In this document: positions 48,297 through 58,603 of the stretch, piece by piece
How positions within the stretch are numbered: position 1 is the first letter of the stretch
Layout of the letters: the number at the start of each line of letters is the position of its first letter
DNA from: Voacanga thouarsii
Lineage: Eukaryota; Streptophyta; Magnoliopsida; Gentianales; Apocynaceae
Direction: 5' to 3'
Assembly (NCBI GenBank): GCA_026120185.1
Contig: JANUWF010001497.1
Coordinates: 1,352,501-1,416,500, forward strand
Length of the DNA stretch: 64,000 bases
Notes under the pieces: generated by a model
Seen by the model: the letters and a program-made list of their open reading frames with translations, nothing else
Databases searched by the model: none
Told to the model about the DNA's origin: nothing
Position numbers and translations under genes: made by a program

Positions 48297-48824
48297 TATA
48301 AGTATATTGGTCCTACTAAAGAACTTCAACTATAGTATATCAAAGCATACGCTTCCAGCTTCGTCAGACCACCAACTTATACTCAAGCTGTAGAGTACAA
48401 GTCCACGTTACAGTAGTAGTAGTCTAGGTTTCTACCACATAGTACTTTTAGAAATCAATCCTACAGGTCCAGTTCTACATATTCAAAATGCGCTTGTGTT
48501 ATGAAATGAGAAGACTACTCATCGGCTAAAAGTAAGCTATTCTATAATTAGAATTCATAACACAATAACCTTACTATGATGAGATTTCTCATTCTCATTA
48601 TTCAAAAACTGATAGTTTATGTGTTAAGTAACCCATGATCCATACCTTACTGTGAAAGACATCCATTCACATGAACCATACACTTAAACATAATAGGTCT
48701 TTTCCATTGATATTGTGCATAAAAGTAAAGAATTATTCACAAATAATTTCTGAGAATAGTACTTTTATTAATACAAGTCAAAATTACATCAGAAACCTAG
48801 TCTAAGAGGGCATACAACCCAACA
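48297..48824 (-). repeat. 5' LTR of copia B, right piece
   Basis: It continues the LTR interrupted by Tekay C and ends GGCATACAACCCAACA, followed by the TGGAC target duplication. It parallels 24896-25418. Confidence 0.9.
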
Positions 48825-48829
48825 TGGAC

Positions 48830-49139
48830 AGCGTTGGGCCGACGCTGGCGCCAGCCGTGCTTTATTTGCGCCTGACGTGCTCTGTTTTTTTTCGGCTTTT
48901 CCCCAATTCTAGCCTAGTGCTGATGCCTGCGCTAGCTCCATGGGACATGGCCAGTGCTTACCGTGCACTAGATGGTGATGATTTTTTCATCGTTTTTCCT
49001 CAATTATGCATAAAATCACCAAAATACTTTTCCTAAGGCAAAATTCGAATATGAAATAATATAACTAGTTATTATATCAAATGTATCCTAAAATAGCCTC
49101 AAATGACTAGAAAATTATCAACGAAGTTAGCCTCAATCA
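48830..49139 (-). repeat. LTR of Athila A, right piece
   Basis: It follows the TGGAC duplication of element B and ends CTCAATCA on the plus strand. Read on the minus strand it starts TGATTGAGGCTAACTTCG, then TCATTTGAGGCTATTTT, the Athila LTR beginning. It contains a GC-rich GACGCTGGCGCCAGC module at 48840. Both pieces total about 1.41 kb. Confidence 0.82.
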
Positions 49140-49144
49140 CATTC

Positions 49145-49172
49145 TCCCACACTTAAATCTTTGATTATCCTC
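49145..49172 (-). other. LTR-adjacent polypurine module of Athila A
   Basis: On the minus strand it reads GAGGATAA, ten bases, then AAGTGTGGGA, five bases before the LTR. It has the same layout as the module at 58571-58598 of Athila E. Confidence 0.75.
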
Positions 49173-50223
49173 AAGCAAAGTATTCAAAACAAGGAAAAAT
49201 AGGACATCACAACGATAACTTTAAAAAATTTTGACTATAACAAAGCTACAATTCTCCTTCAAACTTTAGACATGACTTTGTCATTCTTTCAACCATTTGA
49301 AAATATTTTGCAAATTTAAGCATTAGATCAAACATACCAAGGCCTTTGAATTCAAGTTAAGAAAATTTATACTTTAGTCTAAAAAAATTATTTCACCCTT
49401 CAAACCAAAACATAGACAATATGAATCACACAAGTCAAGCTATCTAATCAATTCAAGCATTATAAACTCAAAAATTGCAAAACTCAATTGATGATTTAAG
49501 GAAAACACTCCATTCTTTTCTCAATGACATAGGAAATTAATAGTCTCAAGTGATTGAAATTCTCTTCATGCACTATATTGGCCCCCTTAGAGTCATTATA
49601 CATTTTTTCAAGATCTTTTCCATACTTCTCTTTATTTGCTTTTTCTTGCTTTTTTGCTTTCGGGATAGCCTCAAGAGAGTGCAGCAAATAATACTTGCTA
49701 CTTCTCTCCATATTAACCCCCTTTTTAGCAAAAGATCTTTAATAAAATTTAAAAATAAGAGCATTTTCTGAAATCATTTTTTTTTAGCTCACATAACAAT
49801 GAATTTTTCCACTTATTATTTTTTCTAACTTTCTCACATTCCTTACTTATCACTTAAAGTCAAGTAAATTTCAAATCCATAATACAAGAATTAGTCAACA
49901 ATTTTTTCTATATTCATCATATCATCCATATTCAAATTAGATGAGTAAAATAACATTCAAACATTAATGCATTAACAAGATTAACTTAAATTCTCAAAAT
50001 TTAACATATCCAATCCAATATACCAATTCACTGTTAATAAAAATCCAACCAATTTGAATGACAAAAATCATATCCCAAGTAAGAAAGATAATCACAACCT
50101 CATTATAAATCAAAGAAATGAAAACTAAATTTTGAAATAATTAACCTAAAAACTAGAATATATAGAATATATTGGACCCTAAAAGCTAGAATATATAGAA
50201 TATATTTCCAATTCTAAACTCTC

Positions 50224-50251
50224 CCTCACACTTAAACTGGACATTGTCCTC
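50224..50251 (-). other. internal polypurine-like module of Athila A
   Basis: On the minus strand it reads GAGGACAA, the ten bases TGTCCAGTTT, then AAGTGTGAGG. The first 25 bases match the module at 57035 in Athila E. It lies shortly after the end of pol, about 1.05 kb before the LTR. Confidence 0.75.
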
Positions 50252-50523
50252 AACAGCAAAAAATAGAACAAATAAAGCAAAACCAATGGACCAAAATAAA
50301 TAGAGGGGAGGAAGATAAGAAAAGAAAATATTTCCATAGCTTAGTAAGGTCCTCAAGAGAGATGAATTCATCACAAGGAGCAGTGTTCGAATGTACCTAA
50401 AAATAAAACAAAGGAAATAAAACAAAATTAGAAAACTAGGAGAGGAAAATAAAAATGAAATACTATAGTAGAAAGAAATAGAATCAAGAAAGACAAAAGG
50501 AAGAAGAGGTCATAAATCATGGA

Positions 50524-50917
50524 GTGTGACATCGAGATGCTCTAGAGCACTAAGCTCTTCACCCCAGTACGGCTTAATCCAACTTCCATTCACCTTACGG
50601 ATCCTCTTAGTTGGGTGAGAAACATCAATAATACCAAACGGACAAACTCAATGGACCTCATATGGTCCAGACCACCTTGATTTTAACTTACCCGAAAAAA
50701 GTTCTAGCCTAGAATTGAACAATAACACCTTGTCCCCTTCTTTGAACTCTTGGGGGGAACGAATGTTCCATCATGTCATCGTTTCATCTTATCCTTGTAA
50801 ATCTTAGAATTAATGTAGGCATCATTATACCATTCCTCTAACTCATTCAATTGAAGCAATCTTCGTTGTCCTGCAAGCTGAAGAGCAAAATTGACAAGTT
50901 TAATTACCCAATGAGCA
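50524..50917 (-). pseudogene. pol: Athila A integrase C-terminal end
   Basis: The minus-strand reading gives [20 protein letters not shown] followed by RWSGPYEV, the conserved Athila integrase C-terminal motif also seen at about 56665-56750 in element E. A stop follows GPYEV. The upstream part, on the other side of the E insertion, is 62151-63078. Confidence 0.82.
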
Positions 50918-52416
50918 TGATAGGGGCTAATTTAGTTATATTTTTCGTAGTTATTTGAGGCTCTTTTGTAATACATTTTGTGCAATAACTAGTCATATTC
51001 TTTCATATTTGAGATTTTACCCTTGGAAAGGTATTTTGGTCATTATTTTAGGTTTTTGGGTAAAACGAAGCAAAACCGTCGCGAAACAAAGCAGAGGCAG
51101 CGCCGGCTGAAAGCCTGGAACCGACGCCGGCTATACACTGGATGCACGGACTTCAAAGAGATGGAAAAATTGGAGAAGCAGAGTAGAACAGAGCCTAACC
51201 AGTGCCAGCTGTAAGGCTGGAGGCGGCGCCGGCTGCAATCTAGAACGTATGCACAAAATTCGGAGAAAAATCGCCAAACGAGTAGAGAAACAGAACACAA
51301 GCGGCGCCGGCTGTAAGGCTGGAAGCGGCAACGGCTGTGGTCTATTCCTGAGGCGGTGCTACGATCTTTTGACGTGTTTTTAAAAATCTGGGGAGTTTTA
51401 GCATCTTCCAACTTCTACTCGGCCAAGAACTTTGTACCTACGAGTTTAGGCACTTCTTAAGCCTATAAATAGATGAAAAACACAAGGAAAAAGAGGAGAA
51501 TTCATTGATCATCATAGAAAATCACTCAGTCTAAGGAGGAATTCTTCAAGTTTAAGGAGGGTTGTACAAGAAGGTTTTTAAAGGAAGAAGAAAGAGGCTT
51601 GTCTATGAGTTCTTTCTTTTACTTTGTTTTCTTTTTCTTGACAATGATGTTTTAATTGTTCTATGGTAATTTGACATTATTTTACATAATCATGATTCTT
51701 GGAGTTATTTGATCTTTTGATTAATTTACTGTTCTTCTTGGTATTTAATTACTTGGGCATATTCCGAAATTAGTTGGTTGTTTCTATTGTTAACTTGCTA
51801 GACCAAAGAGGTTGATGATGGTTGCAATTGATTAATTTTCGCATTCATTGGCTGTTAACTTGCTAGACCAAAGAGGTTAATTGCTGAGGATTGAGTAATT
51901 AAAGGTTAATTGATGTTTGCCAGATCAAGGATTCATTGATTAATTTCATGTTTTAAATTTGCCAGACCACGAAAATTTAATTAAGGATTGTGTTTAATGC
52001 ATCTTTTGGATGAATTAGTTGAGATAGACCAAGTGATGCTAATTTACCTTAATCCTTCATGGTGCCGAGAGAATGATTGATTATGATAATGGTTAAGTTC
52101 TTGAAGATCATGGTTGTCTAATCAATGGTTTGAGTTGCATACTTCTCCATCCTTAACATGTACATATTTTTATTTTATTTTCTTTTTAGTTTTCTTTTTT
52201 ATTTGATTTTCACTTTGTTGGGTCGGTTAAACAATGAAAGATGGGTAATTAGTATTTACTTGTTCCTTGAGGATCGACGCTTGTTTGAATCCTATGCTCA
52301 GTAATGTTGAGTACGCTTGCTCATTTGTGTGTTTTGGATACAACATTTTAATTTAAACTTGATTGGGAATGTACTTCGTTTTTGTATGATTTTTATGCCC
52401 AAATCTAAACGCATCA
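50918..52416 (+). repeat. 5' LTR of Athila E
   Basis: It is 1499 bases from TGATAGGGGCTAATT to AACGCATCA. It has a TATA box at 51463, a GC-rich zone at 51080-51350 with repeated GCGCCGGCTG phrases, and an internal repeat of TAACTTGCTAGACCAAAGAG (51790 and 51846). Confidence 0.93.
51463..51472 (+). promoter_or_regulatory. TATA box, Athila E 5' LTR
   Basis: CTATAAATAG, present at the same place in the 3' LTR (59125). It is probably the core promoter for the genomic RNA, with transcription starting some 30 bases downstream. Confidence 0.6.
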
Positions 52417-52422
52417 AGTTTT

Positions 52423-52440
52423 TGGCGCCGTTTCCGGGGA
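52423..52440 (+). other. primer-binding site, Asp tRNA (Athila E)
   Basis: TGGCGCCGTTTCCGGGGA lies six bases after the LTR. It matches the Asp-tRNA primer of Athila/Tat elements (TGGCGCCGTTGCCGGGGA) with one mismatch. Confidence 0.9.
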
Positions 52441-52656
52441 ACAATGGCATGAAAGCCTAGACTTTGTTGATTTAACCATGTAAATATGTAAATATGTATG
52501 TTTGTTCTTACTGCAAAGCGGTGCTATCTTTTGTATTTCGTGTATTCTTGTATAACCTTATAACCTAACTAACCTAACCAACTTGAACTACGTTTTTAAA
52601 ACTAACTGCGTATTTTTGTAATTTTCCTATCTAACTCATCTCCTTATTTAGGAGAC

Positions 52657-53357
52657 ATGGCGAATTGGGATCTAAGGAGGTCCAACAGGGAGTAGTAATC
52701 CCATTATGCCTCAGAGGGAATACTCACAGTGCCAAAATCAACAGAGCTTGAAACCTTAGTTGGTAAATTCGTAGGGCATGTCATGAGGCGGTTCGAAGAA
52801 ATTAATTCCACCTTCAAAAAATTCGAAGCAATGATCCGCAACATGGAATAACAAATCTAGTTTTTGACGGATATGGTAATAAAATCTCATGAATTCACAC
52901 CATTAGCCAGCATGGAAACAACTGCTATCACATTGCGAAGTGGAAAAGAATTGCCAGATAGTACAACAGATGAGGGCCGGCGCCGGCTGGAAGAAGAGAA
53001 CCGACACCAGATGTCCATCAACACCGAAACCTTGCAACACAGAATGGAACCGGCACCGCTGGAAGCCTAGAACCGGCGCCGGCTATCCCCTGTCCACCTC
53101 CCGAAAAACCCACTTTTCAACCTAACATACCATACCCTACTCATCTACACAAGGCCCAAAAAGACGCCTAGTTCAACAAATTCCTAGAGGTATTTAGACA
53201 ACTGCACATAAACATCCCCCTCAGTGAAGCTTTAATCCACATGCCCAAATATGCCAAGTTCCTCAAAAGTATGCTTGTCAACAAAAAGCAACTGGAAGAA
53301 TTGTCTACAGTAGTCCTCAATGAAGAATGCTCAGCCATCTTGTAGGACAACTCAAGT
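52657..53357 (+). pseudogene. gag: Athila E gag, strongly shortened
   Basis: The ATG at 52657 starts MANWDLRRSNRE and then meets stops. Pieces such as LVGKFVGHVMRRFEEINSTF and the frame 52864-53070 with ETTAITLRSGKELPD belong to the C-terminal gag-protease linker of Athila. Remnants of the following conserved segment (LHINIP, MPKYAKFLK, EECSAIL) lie at 53200-53345. Most of the capsid region is missing: about 0.7 kb is left against well over 1 kb normally. GC-rich GGCGCCGGCT modules sit inside this region at 52977 and 53071. Confidence 0.75.
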
Positions 53358-56300
53358 TTGCCCCACAAAGCAAAAGATCCAGGGAGTTTCTCTATCCCAT
53401 GTCTAATTGGCACTCTTCATGTCTGTAATGCACTAGCTAACCTAGGTGCTAGCATTAATTCACTACCATATAAAACATTTAAAAGGCTAGGCCTAGGAGA
53501 ACCACAGCCCACTAAGATGAGTATTCAACTCGCAGATCGCTCTATCAAATACCCTAGGGGCATCATTGAAGATGTGTTGGTAAAAGTTGATAAATTCATA
53601 TTTCTTGTGGTTTTTGTTACTCTTGACATGGACAAAGATTCTAAAGTCCCCTTAATCTTAGGTAGGCCTTTCTTAGCTACAACAAAAGCATTAATTGACG
53701 TCCATGGGGGGAGATTAACACTAAGGGTTGGGAATGAGGAAGTCATAATTCAAATCCATAAGAGCATGCAACAACCTATGACTTCTGATGATTTGTGTCT
53801 AAGAGTTAATATTCTTGACAAACTAAATTTTGAGTTGATGCAGGAATCTATTGAGGAGAAATTAATGGAAACATCAATGGCATATCTGGAGGAATCTCAT
53901 ACCAAGGATGGGATGCAGAATTTGGACATAGAAAAACGCAGTTTGGGGAGAATAAAATCATCTATAGAAGATCCTCCCGAAGTGGACTTAAAGGACCTGC
54001 CCGAGCATTTGGAATATGTGTTCTTGGCTAAGGATCGTAAGTTACCTATCATTATTGCCAAAAATCTCAAGCCAGAACAAAAGACCAAACTGGTAAGTAT
54101 GTTGGAAAAATACAAAAGAGTGAGAGCTTGGAAGATCACTGATATTAAAGGCATTAGTCCATCTTTTTGCACACACAAGATCTTGATGGAAGAAAATGCA
54201 AAACTCGTAGCGCAACCCCAACGTAGGTTGAACCCACATATGAGTGAAGTGGTAAAAGGTGAAGTGGTTAAGCCCTTAGATTCTGGCATCATTTACCCTA
54301 TTTCAGATAGCAGTTGGGTAAGTCCTACTCAAGTGGTACTAAAGAAGGGAGGAATGACGGTGAGCTCCAACGATAAAAATGAATTAGTCCCTATGAGATT
54401 GGTCACGGGGTAGAGATTTTGCATAGATTATAGGATGTTAAACAAAGCCACTAGAAAAGATCACTTCCCTCTTCCTTTCATTGACCAAATGTTGGAAAGG
54501 TTAGCCGGACACGAGTATTATTGTTTCTTAGATGGATTCTCAGGCTACTTGCAAATTCCCATAGCTCCGAAGGACCAAGAAAAGACTACTTTCACATGTC
54601 CATATGGTATTTTTGCATATCGTAGGATGCCATTTAGCCTTTGCAATGGCCCCGGAACATTCCAAAGATGCATGACAGCTATATTTCAAGGACTCGTGGG
54701 GGATATCATAGAGGTATTTATGGATGATTTCTCAATTTTTGGTGACTCATTTGATTTGTGCTTATCTAACCTTGAGAAGGTGCTCGCAAGATGTGAAGAG
54801 ACTAACCTCGTGCTTAACTGGAAAAAGTGCCACTTTATGGTAAAAGAAGGTATTATGTTAGGGCATAAAATTTCGAGGAAGGGGATCGAGGTCGATAGAG
54901 CAAAAATTGAAGCAATCGAGAAGCTACCTCCTCCTACTTCGGTAAAAGCTATACGGAGCTTTCTTGGTCACGCAGGTTTCTACAGGTGGTTTATCTTCGA
55001 CTTCTCAAAAATTTCGAAATCTCTTACTTCTTTACTTGAAAAGGATGCTGAATTTAATTTTGATGATAAATATCTCAACGCTTTTACCATACTTAAAGAG
55101 AAATTGATTAATTCATCCACTCTAATTGCCCCGGATTGGTCTCTTCCCTTTGAACTAATGTGTGATGCAAGTGACTTTGCAGTTGGTGCAGTATTGGGAC
55201 AAAGACGGAACAAGCACTTCCAACCGATATACTATGCCAGCAAGATTCTAACGGATGCACAGGAAAATTACACAGCAACTGAGAAAGAATTGCTGGCCAT
55301 AGTGTTTGCCTTTGATAAATTTCGATCTTATCTTATTTTGTCCAAAGTCATTGTATATACGGACCATTCAGCCCTGAAGTACCTACTAACCAAACATGAT
55401 TCCAAACTAAGATTGATAAGATGGGCTCTATTATTGCAGGAATTTAATTTGGAGATTAGAGACAAAAAGGGGGCAGAAAACTTGGCTGTAGATCACTTGT
55501 CAAGATTGGATAATCCACACCTGGAATCCTTGCTAGAAGAAGACATTGATGACGCTTTTCCGGACAAGCAACTTTTGCTCATAGAAGGTGAGATCCCAAC
55601 CACACCATGGTTTGCCGACTTTGCTAACTACTTGACTACAGGAATTATGCCAAAAGACCTCACGATGCATCAAAAGGAGAGATTCCTCTCCGATGTATGA
55701 TATTACTTTTGGGATGACCCATATTTGTTTAAGTGTTGTGCGGACCAAATCGTTTGGAGGTGTGTGAATGCTAGGGAAGGGGAACATATTCTTCGACATT
55801 GTCATGAAGGACTTGCTGGAGGACATTACCAAGCCAACAACATTGCACGAAAGGTACTAGACGCCGGATTCTATTGGCCCACATTATTTAAAGATGCCCG
55901 CATGTTTGTCCAAAGTTGTGATAGGTGTCAACGTACAGGTAACCTTTCTAAATCTAATGAGATGCCATTATAAATTTTCCAAGCGTGTGAAGTATTTGAC
56001 TGTTGGGGTATAGACTTCATGGGACCTTTTCCTAGTTCTTTAGGGAATAAATATATCTTGGTGGCAGTAGATTATGTCTCTAAATAGGTAGAAGCCCAAG
56101 CCATACCCACTAATGATGCAAAGGTGGTAGTCAAATTTATGAAAAAACTTTTCACTCGATTTGGTGTGCCTAAGGTCCTAATTAGTGATAGGGGGACTCA
56201 TTTTTGTAATGCACAAATGAAAAAAGTCCCCACACACCTAGGTGTGCACCATAGGTTGGCCACCCTGTATCACCCTCAAACAAGTGGACAGGTTGAGGTG

Positions 56301-56895
56301 GTTAATAGAGAACTCAAATGAATTTTGGAAAAAACTGTTAACCACACTAGGAAGGATTGGAGCTTAAAACTAGATGATACGCTTTGGGCATGTCGAACAG
56401 CTTTTAAGACACCAATTGGCACGACTCCGTTTCGGTTAGTATATGGTAAATCATATCACCTACCAGTTGAAATTGAACACAAGGCTTATTGGGCAATAAA
56501 ACTGGTCAATCTTGATCTTGAGTCAGCTGGGAAGTCCCGGTTACTTCAACTCACAACCTTGGAGGAATTGCGAAAAGATGCCTATGATACGTCACTCCGG
56601 TACAAAGAAAAAGTGAAATCCTGGCACGACAAGCATATTACTGGACCACATGATTTTTCAATAGGCGATCAAGTCCTGTTATTCAATTCTCGTTTACGGT
56701 TTTTTTCCCGGAAAGTTGAAATCTCGGTGGTTGGGACCATTCACGGTAAGTAAGATCGGCCCTGTTGGCACCCTAGACCTTACTCACTCCACTCGGGGAA
56801 CTTTCAAAGTTAATAGCCATCGGGTGAAACATTATGCGGGTGGCAGTTTTCCACATCCCGAACAGGTGGACATACTCTTTGGCGACTCTGCATAG
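53358..56895 (+). pseudogene. pol: Athila E pol: protease, RT, RNase H, integrase
   Basis: One frame holds from 53358 to a frameshift near 56700, then continues to a stop at 56893. Protease has GSFSIPCLIG and NLGASINSLP, where the catalytic Asp is Asn (AAC, 53439-53441), and LILGRPFLAT. RT has [24 protein letters not shown] and FMDDFSIFG. RNase H has [15 protein letters not shown] and [11 protein letters not shown]. Integrase has a zinc finger (HEGLAGGHY, CDRCQRTG), [20 protein letters not shown] and SGQVEVVNREL, so its DDE residues remain. Stops are at 54411 (Trp to TAG), 55698 (Arg to TGA), 55971, 56085 (Trp to TAG) and 56322 (Arg to TGA). A seven-T run near 56700 shifts the frame; the tail SGPF-like [12 protein letters not shown] to DILFGDSA is readable after it. 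Confidence 0.93.
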
Positions 56896-57034
56896 GTACT
56901 TTGATGATGCCTCCCTCTTCAAGCATTCAGCTCTTGTATAACACGATTAATGGAAGTTTGTTTTTCTTATCTCTTCTCATTTATCTTTTTGGTCCCTTAG
57001 TATTGATTGTTTTGATTCTATTTATTTGGCCATT

Positions 57035-57062
57035 GAGGACAATGTCCAGTTTAAGTGTGGGG
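57035..57062 (+). other. internal polypurine-like module of Athila E
   Basis: GAGGACAA, the ten bases TGTCCAGTTT, then AAGTGTGGGG. It starts 140 bases after the pol stop. GGACA and TGTCC form a small inverted repeat. The same module occurs at 50224-50251 in Athila A. Confidence 0.78.
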
Positions 57063-57649
57063 AAGTGGTTTGATTGACAAGTCTTTTACATACTCTTTAG
57101 TTTTCTCGGGAACAAAATTTTTTCAAATTTTTTTGAGAAATTTTCTGATTTTCTAGAGATTTCAAGCCGTATTTTTAGTGCATGTCTTTATGATGAATTA
57201 TAGAGCATATGTTCTAGATTATTAATGGCTTATGTATGACTTTTTGCACTCACTTGGACAAAATAGTTCTTAATCAAATGCTTTGCATTATTCTTAAACC
57301 TATTTTTTTTCTCTAAAATGCATGGAGCATTCTAGAACATACTTGAATACCTCTTGAGGCGAAATAAGAAAGACGTTTATGATTTAACTTAGGGATGACG
57401 GTAATAGGCCTTCTTTGGATAGTTTGAGCTTTTCAAGCCTACCTAGTGCTATATTATCCCTAGTGCCTATTTTGAGCTTAAATTGGTGATTTCTTTCTTT
57501 ACAACCCGTCACGATATTTTGTTCGTTACTTGTGCTGAGAGTTTGTATAATTTCCAAATCTTTATACTCTTCAATGATGAAAGTGTATGTATGTTGAGAA
57601 CAATACAGGGAGAGAGATCATGACTTGTTTCTTTCAGTCATGGATCAAT

Positions 57650-58060
57650 TACAATTGGAGCTGGGAAAAGAGAGGAAGTGGAATGAAAGGAAGAAGTTGA
57701 AAGTTACTAGAAAGAAAAGAATGTGAGCTGAAAAAAGATGAGAAAGAAGAAAGGAAACGAGTGAAGAGAGAAAAAAACAAGTTGCTAGAAAGAAAAGTAA
57801 ATGAAAAAGAAAAGAACAGCAGTAGAAAAAGAAAAAAGAGGAGTAAAAGAAGAAAGAATTGAAAGAGAATTGAAGACAAAAAGAGTGAAAAAATCACAAA
57901 AGGGATGGTGAGTGAACTGTAAAAGTAAGTTCATATAAGATACTTGCTACCATTGCTGGAAAATTGATTGATCTTGAGAGGAAAAGAATTGATGATAAGA
58001 AGAGGTGGAAGAAGAAAGAAAAAAAAAAAAAGAAAGAAAGAGCAATGCAGGATTTGCTTG
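57650..58060 (+). repeat. purine-rich (GA/A) tract
   Basis: For about 400 bases the plus strand is almost all A and G, with recurring AGAAAGAAAAG and GAAAAAGAAAAG phrases and very few pyrimidines. The complementary strand gives a phenylalanine-, leucine- and serine-rich frame (57649-57897) that is a by-product of composition. Confidence 0.85.
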
Positions 58061-58570
58061 AAATGCGTAAGGGTCATTATATAAGGTTATGGTTTGATTG
58101 GTTCTTGGAATAGGAGAGTAAGAGGAGTTGGGAATTATAGGTTTATTTTGGTTATCCTTTTCTTGCTTACTCTCAGTTTTTCTTTGACTTATGATGTTCT
58201 TATATCCTTCGTTTGCTAAGCCGTATTATAAACCTTTAGCCTTACATTACAAGTTTAAAAGTCCTACTTGATCTAAGTAGAATCATGATATGTCTCGAAT
58301 TAGTGGAGAGAGTGTATGAAAAGTAAGCATATGGAATGCATATTCTTTTTGAACTAACTTCTTTCTAATGGTTTGAGAATATTGTGAAGTATTGTGATGG
58401 TTCTACTAAGTCATTTATCACTATACAAGTCTTGCATTGGCTGTGAAAGATTTAGTATCATATGTTTTATGTTCATAAGTAAAGAAAGCATTGAATATAT
58501 GTTTTGGGAATTGATTGAGTGATGTGAGTAAAACCTTGTGTTTTTTCTACTTGTTCTTGATGCTTTGCTT

Positions 58571-58598
58571 GAGGACAAGCAAAGAGCTAAGTGTGGGG
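58571..58598 (+). other. LTR-adjacent polypurine module of Athila E
   Basis: GAGGACAA, the ten bases GCAAAGAGCT, then AAGTGTGGGG, five bases upstream of the 3' LTR. The last part is the functional polypurine tract. Confidence 0.82.
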
Positions 58599-58603
58599 GA
58601 ATA

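Larger units (their letters stand above)
23500..48824 (-). mobile_element. Ty1/copia retrotransposon B, minus strand, inside the Athila A LTR
   Basis: The element has LTRs at 23500-25418 and 32869-34252 plus 48297-48824, perfect 5-bp target duplications TGGAC at 23495-23499 and 48825-48829, a primer-binding site for initiator-Met tRNA, a polypurine tract, and copia-order gag to RNase H on the minus strand. The 5' LTR is split by the Tekay element C. The integrase gene is split by an Angela-like solo LTR. Without inserts it is about 9.6 kb. I cannot assign its lineage within copia with confidence; the gag resembles the large plant UBN2-type gag group. Confidence 0.9.
49140..50520 (-). other. 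3' non-coding region of Athila A with two polypurine modules
   Basis: This lies between the end of integrase and the LTR on the minus strand. It holds the LTR-adjacent polypurine module (49145-49172) and a second copy (50224-50251). No env-like frame is present in the roughly 1 kb between them; short frames at 49496-49771 lack motifs. The sequence is AT-rich. Confidence 0.7.
56896..58603 (+). other. 3' non-coding region of Athila E, no env-like gene
   Basis: This 1.7-kb region between pol and the 3' LTR contains the two polypurine modules (57035-57062 and 58571-58598) and, between them, a purine-strand tract at 57650-58060. Athila relatives often carry an env-like ORF here. I find no frame with a signal peptide or transmembrane segment on the sense strand. 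Confidence 0.7.

Noticed and set aside
51043..51411. Arginine-rich minus-strand frame in the Athila LTR
   Set aside because: Antisense to LTR repeats; the matching frame in the 3' LTR differs in length and sequence.
57649..57897. Hydrophobic minus-strand frame resembling a membrane protein
   Set aside because: It is the pyrimidine complement of a purine-only tract, so Phe, Leu and Ser are forced by composition.
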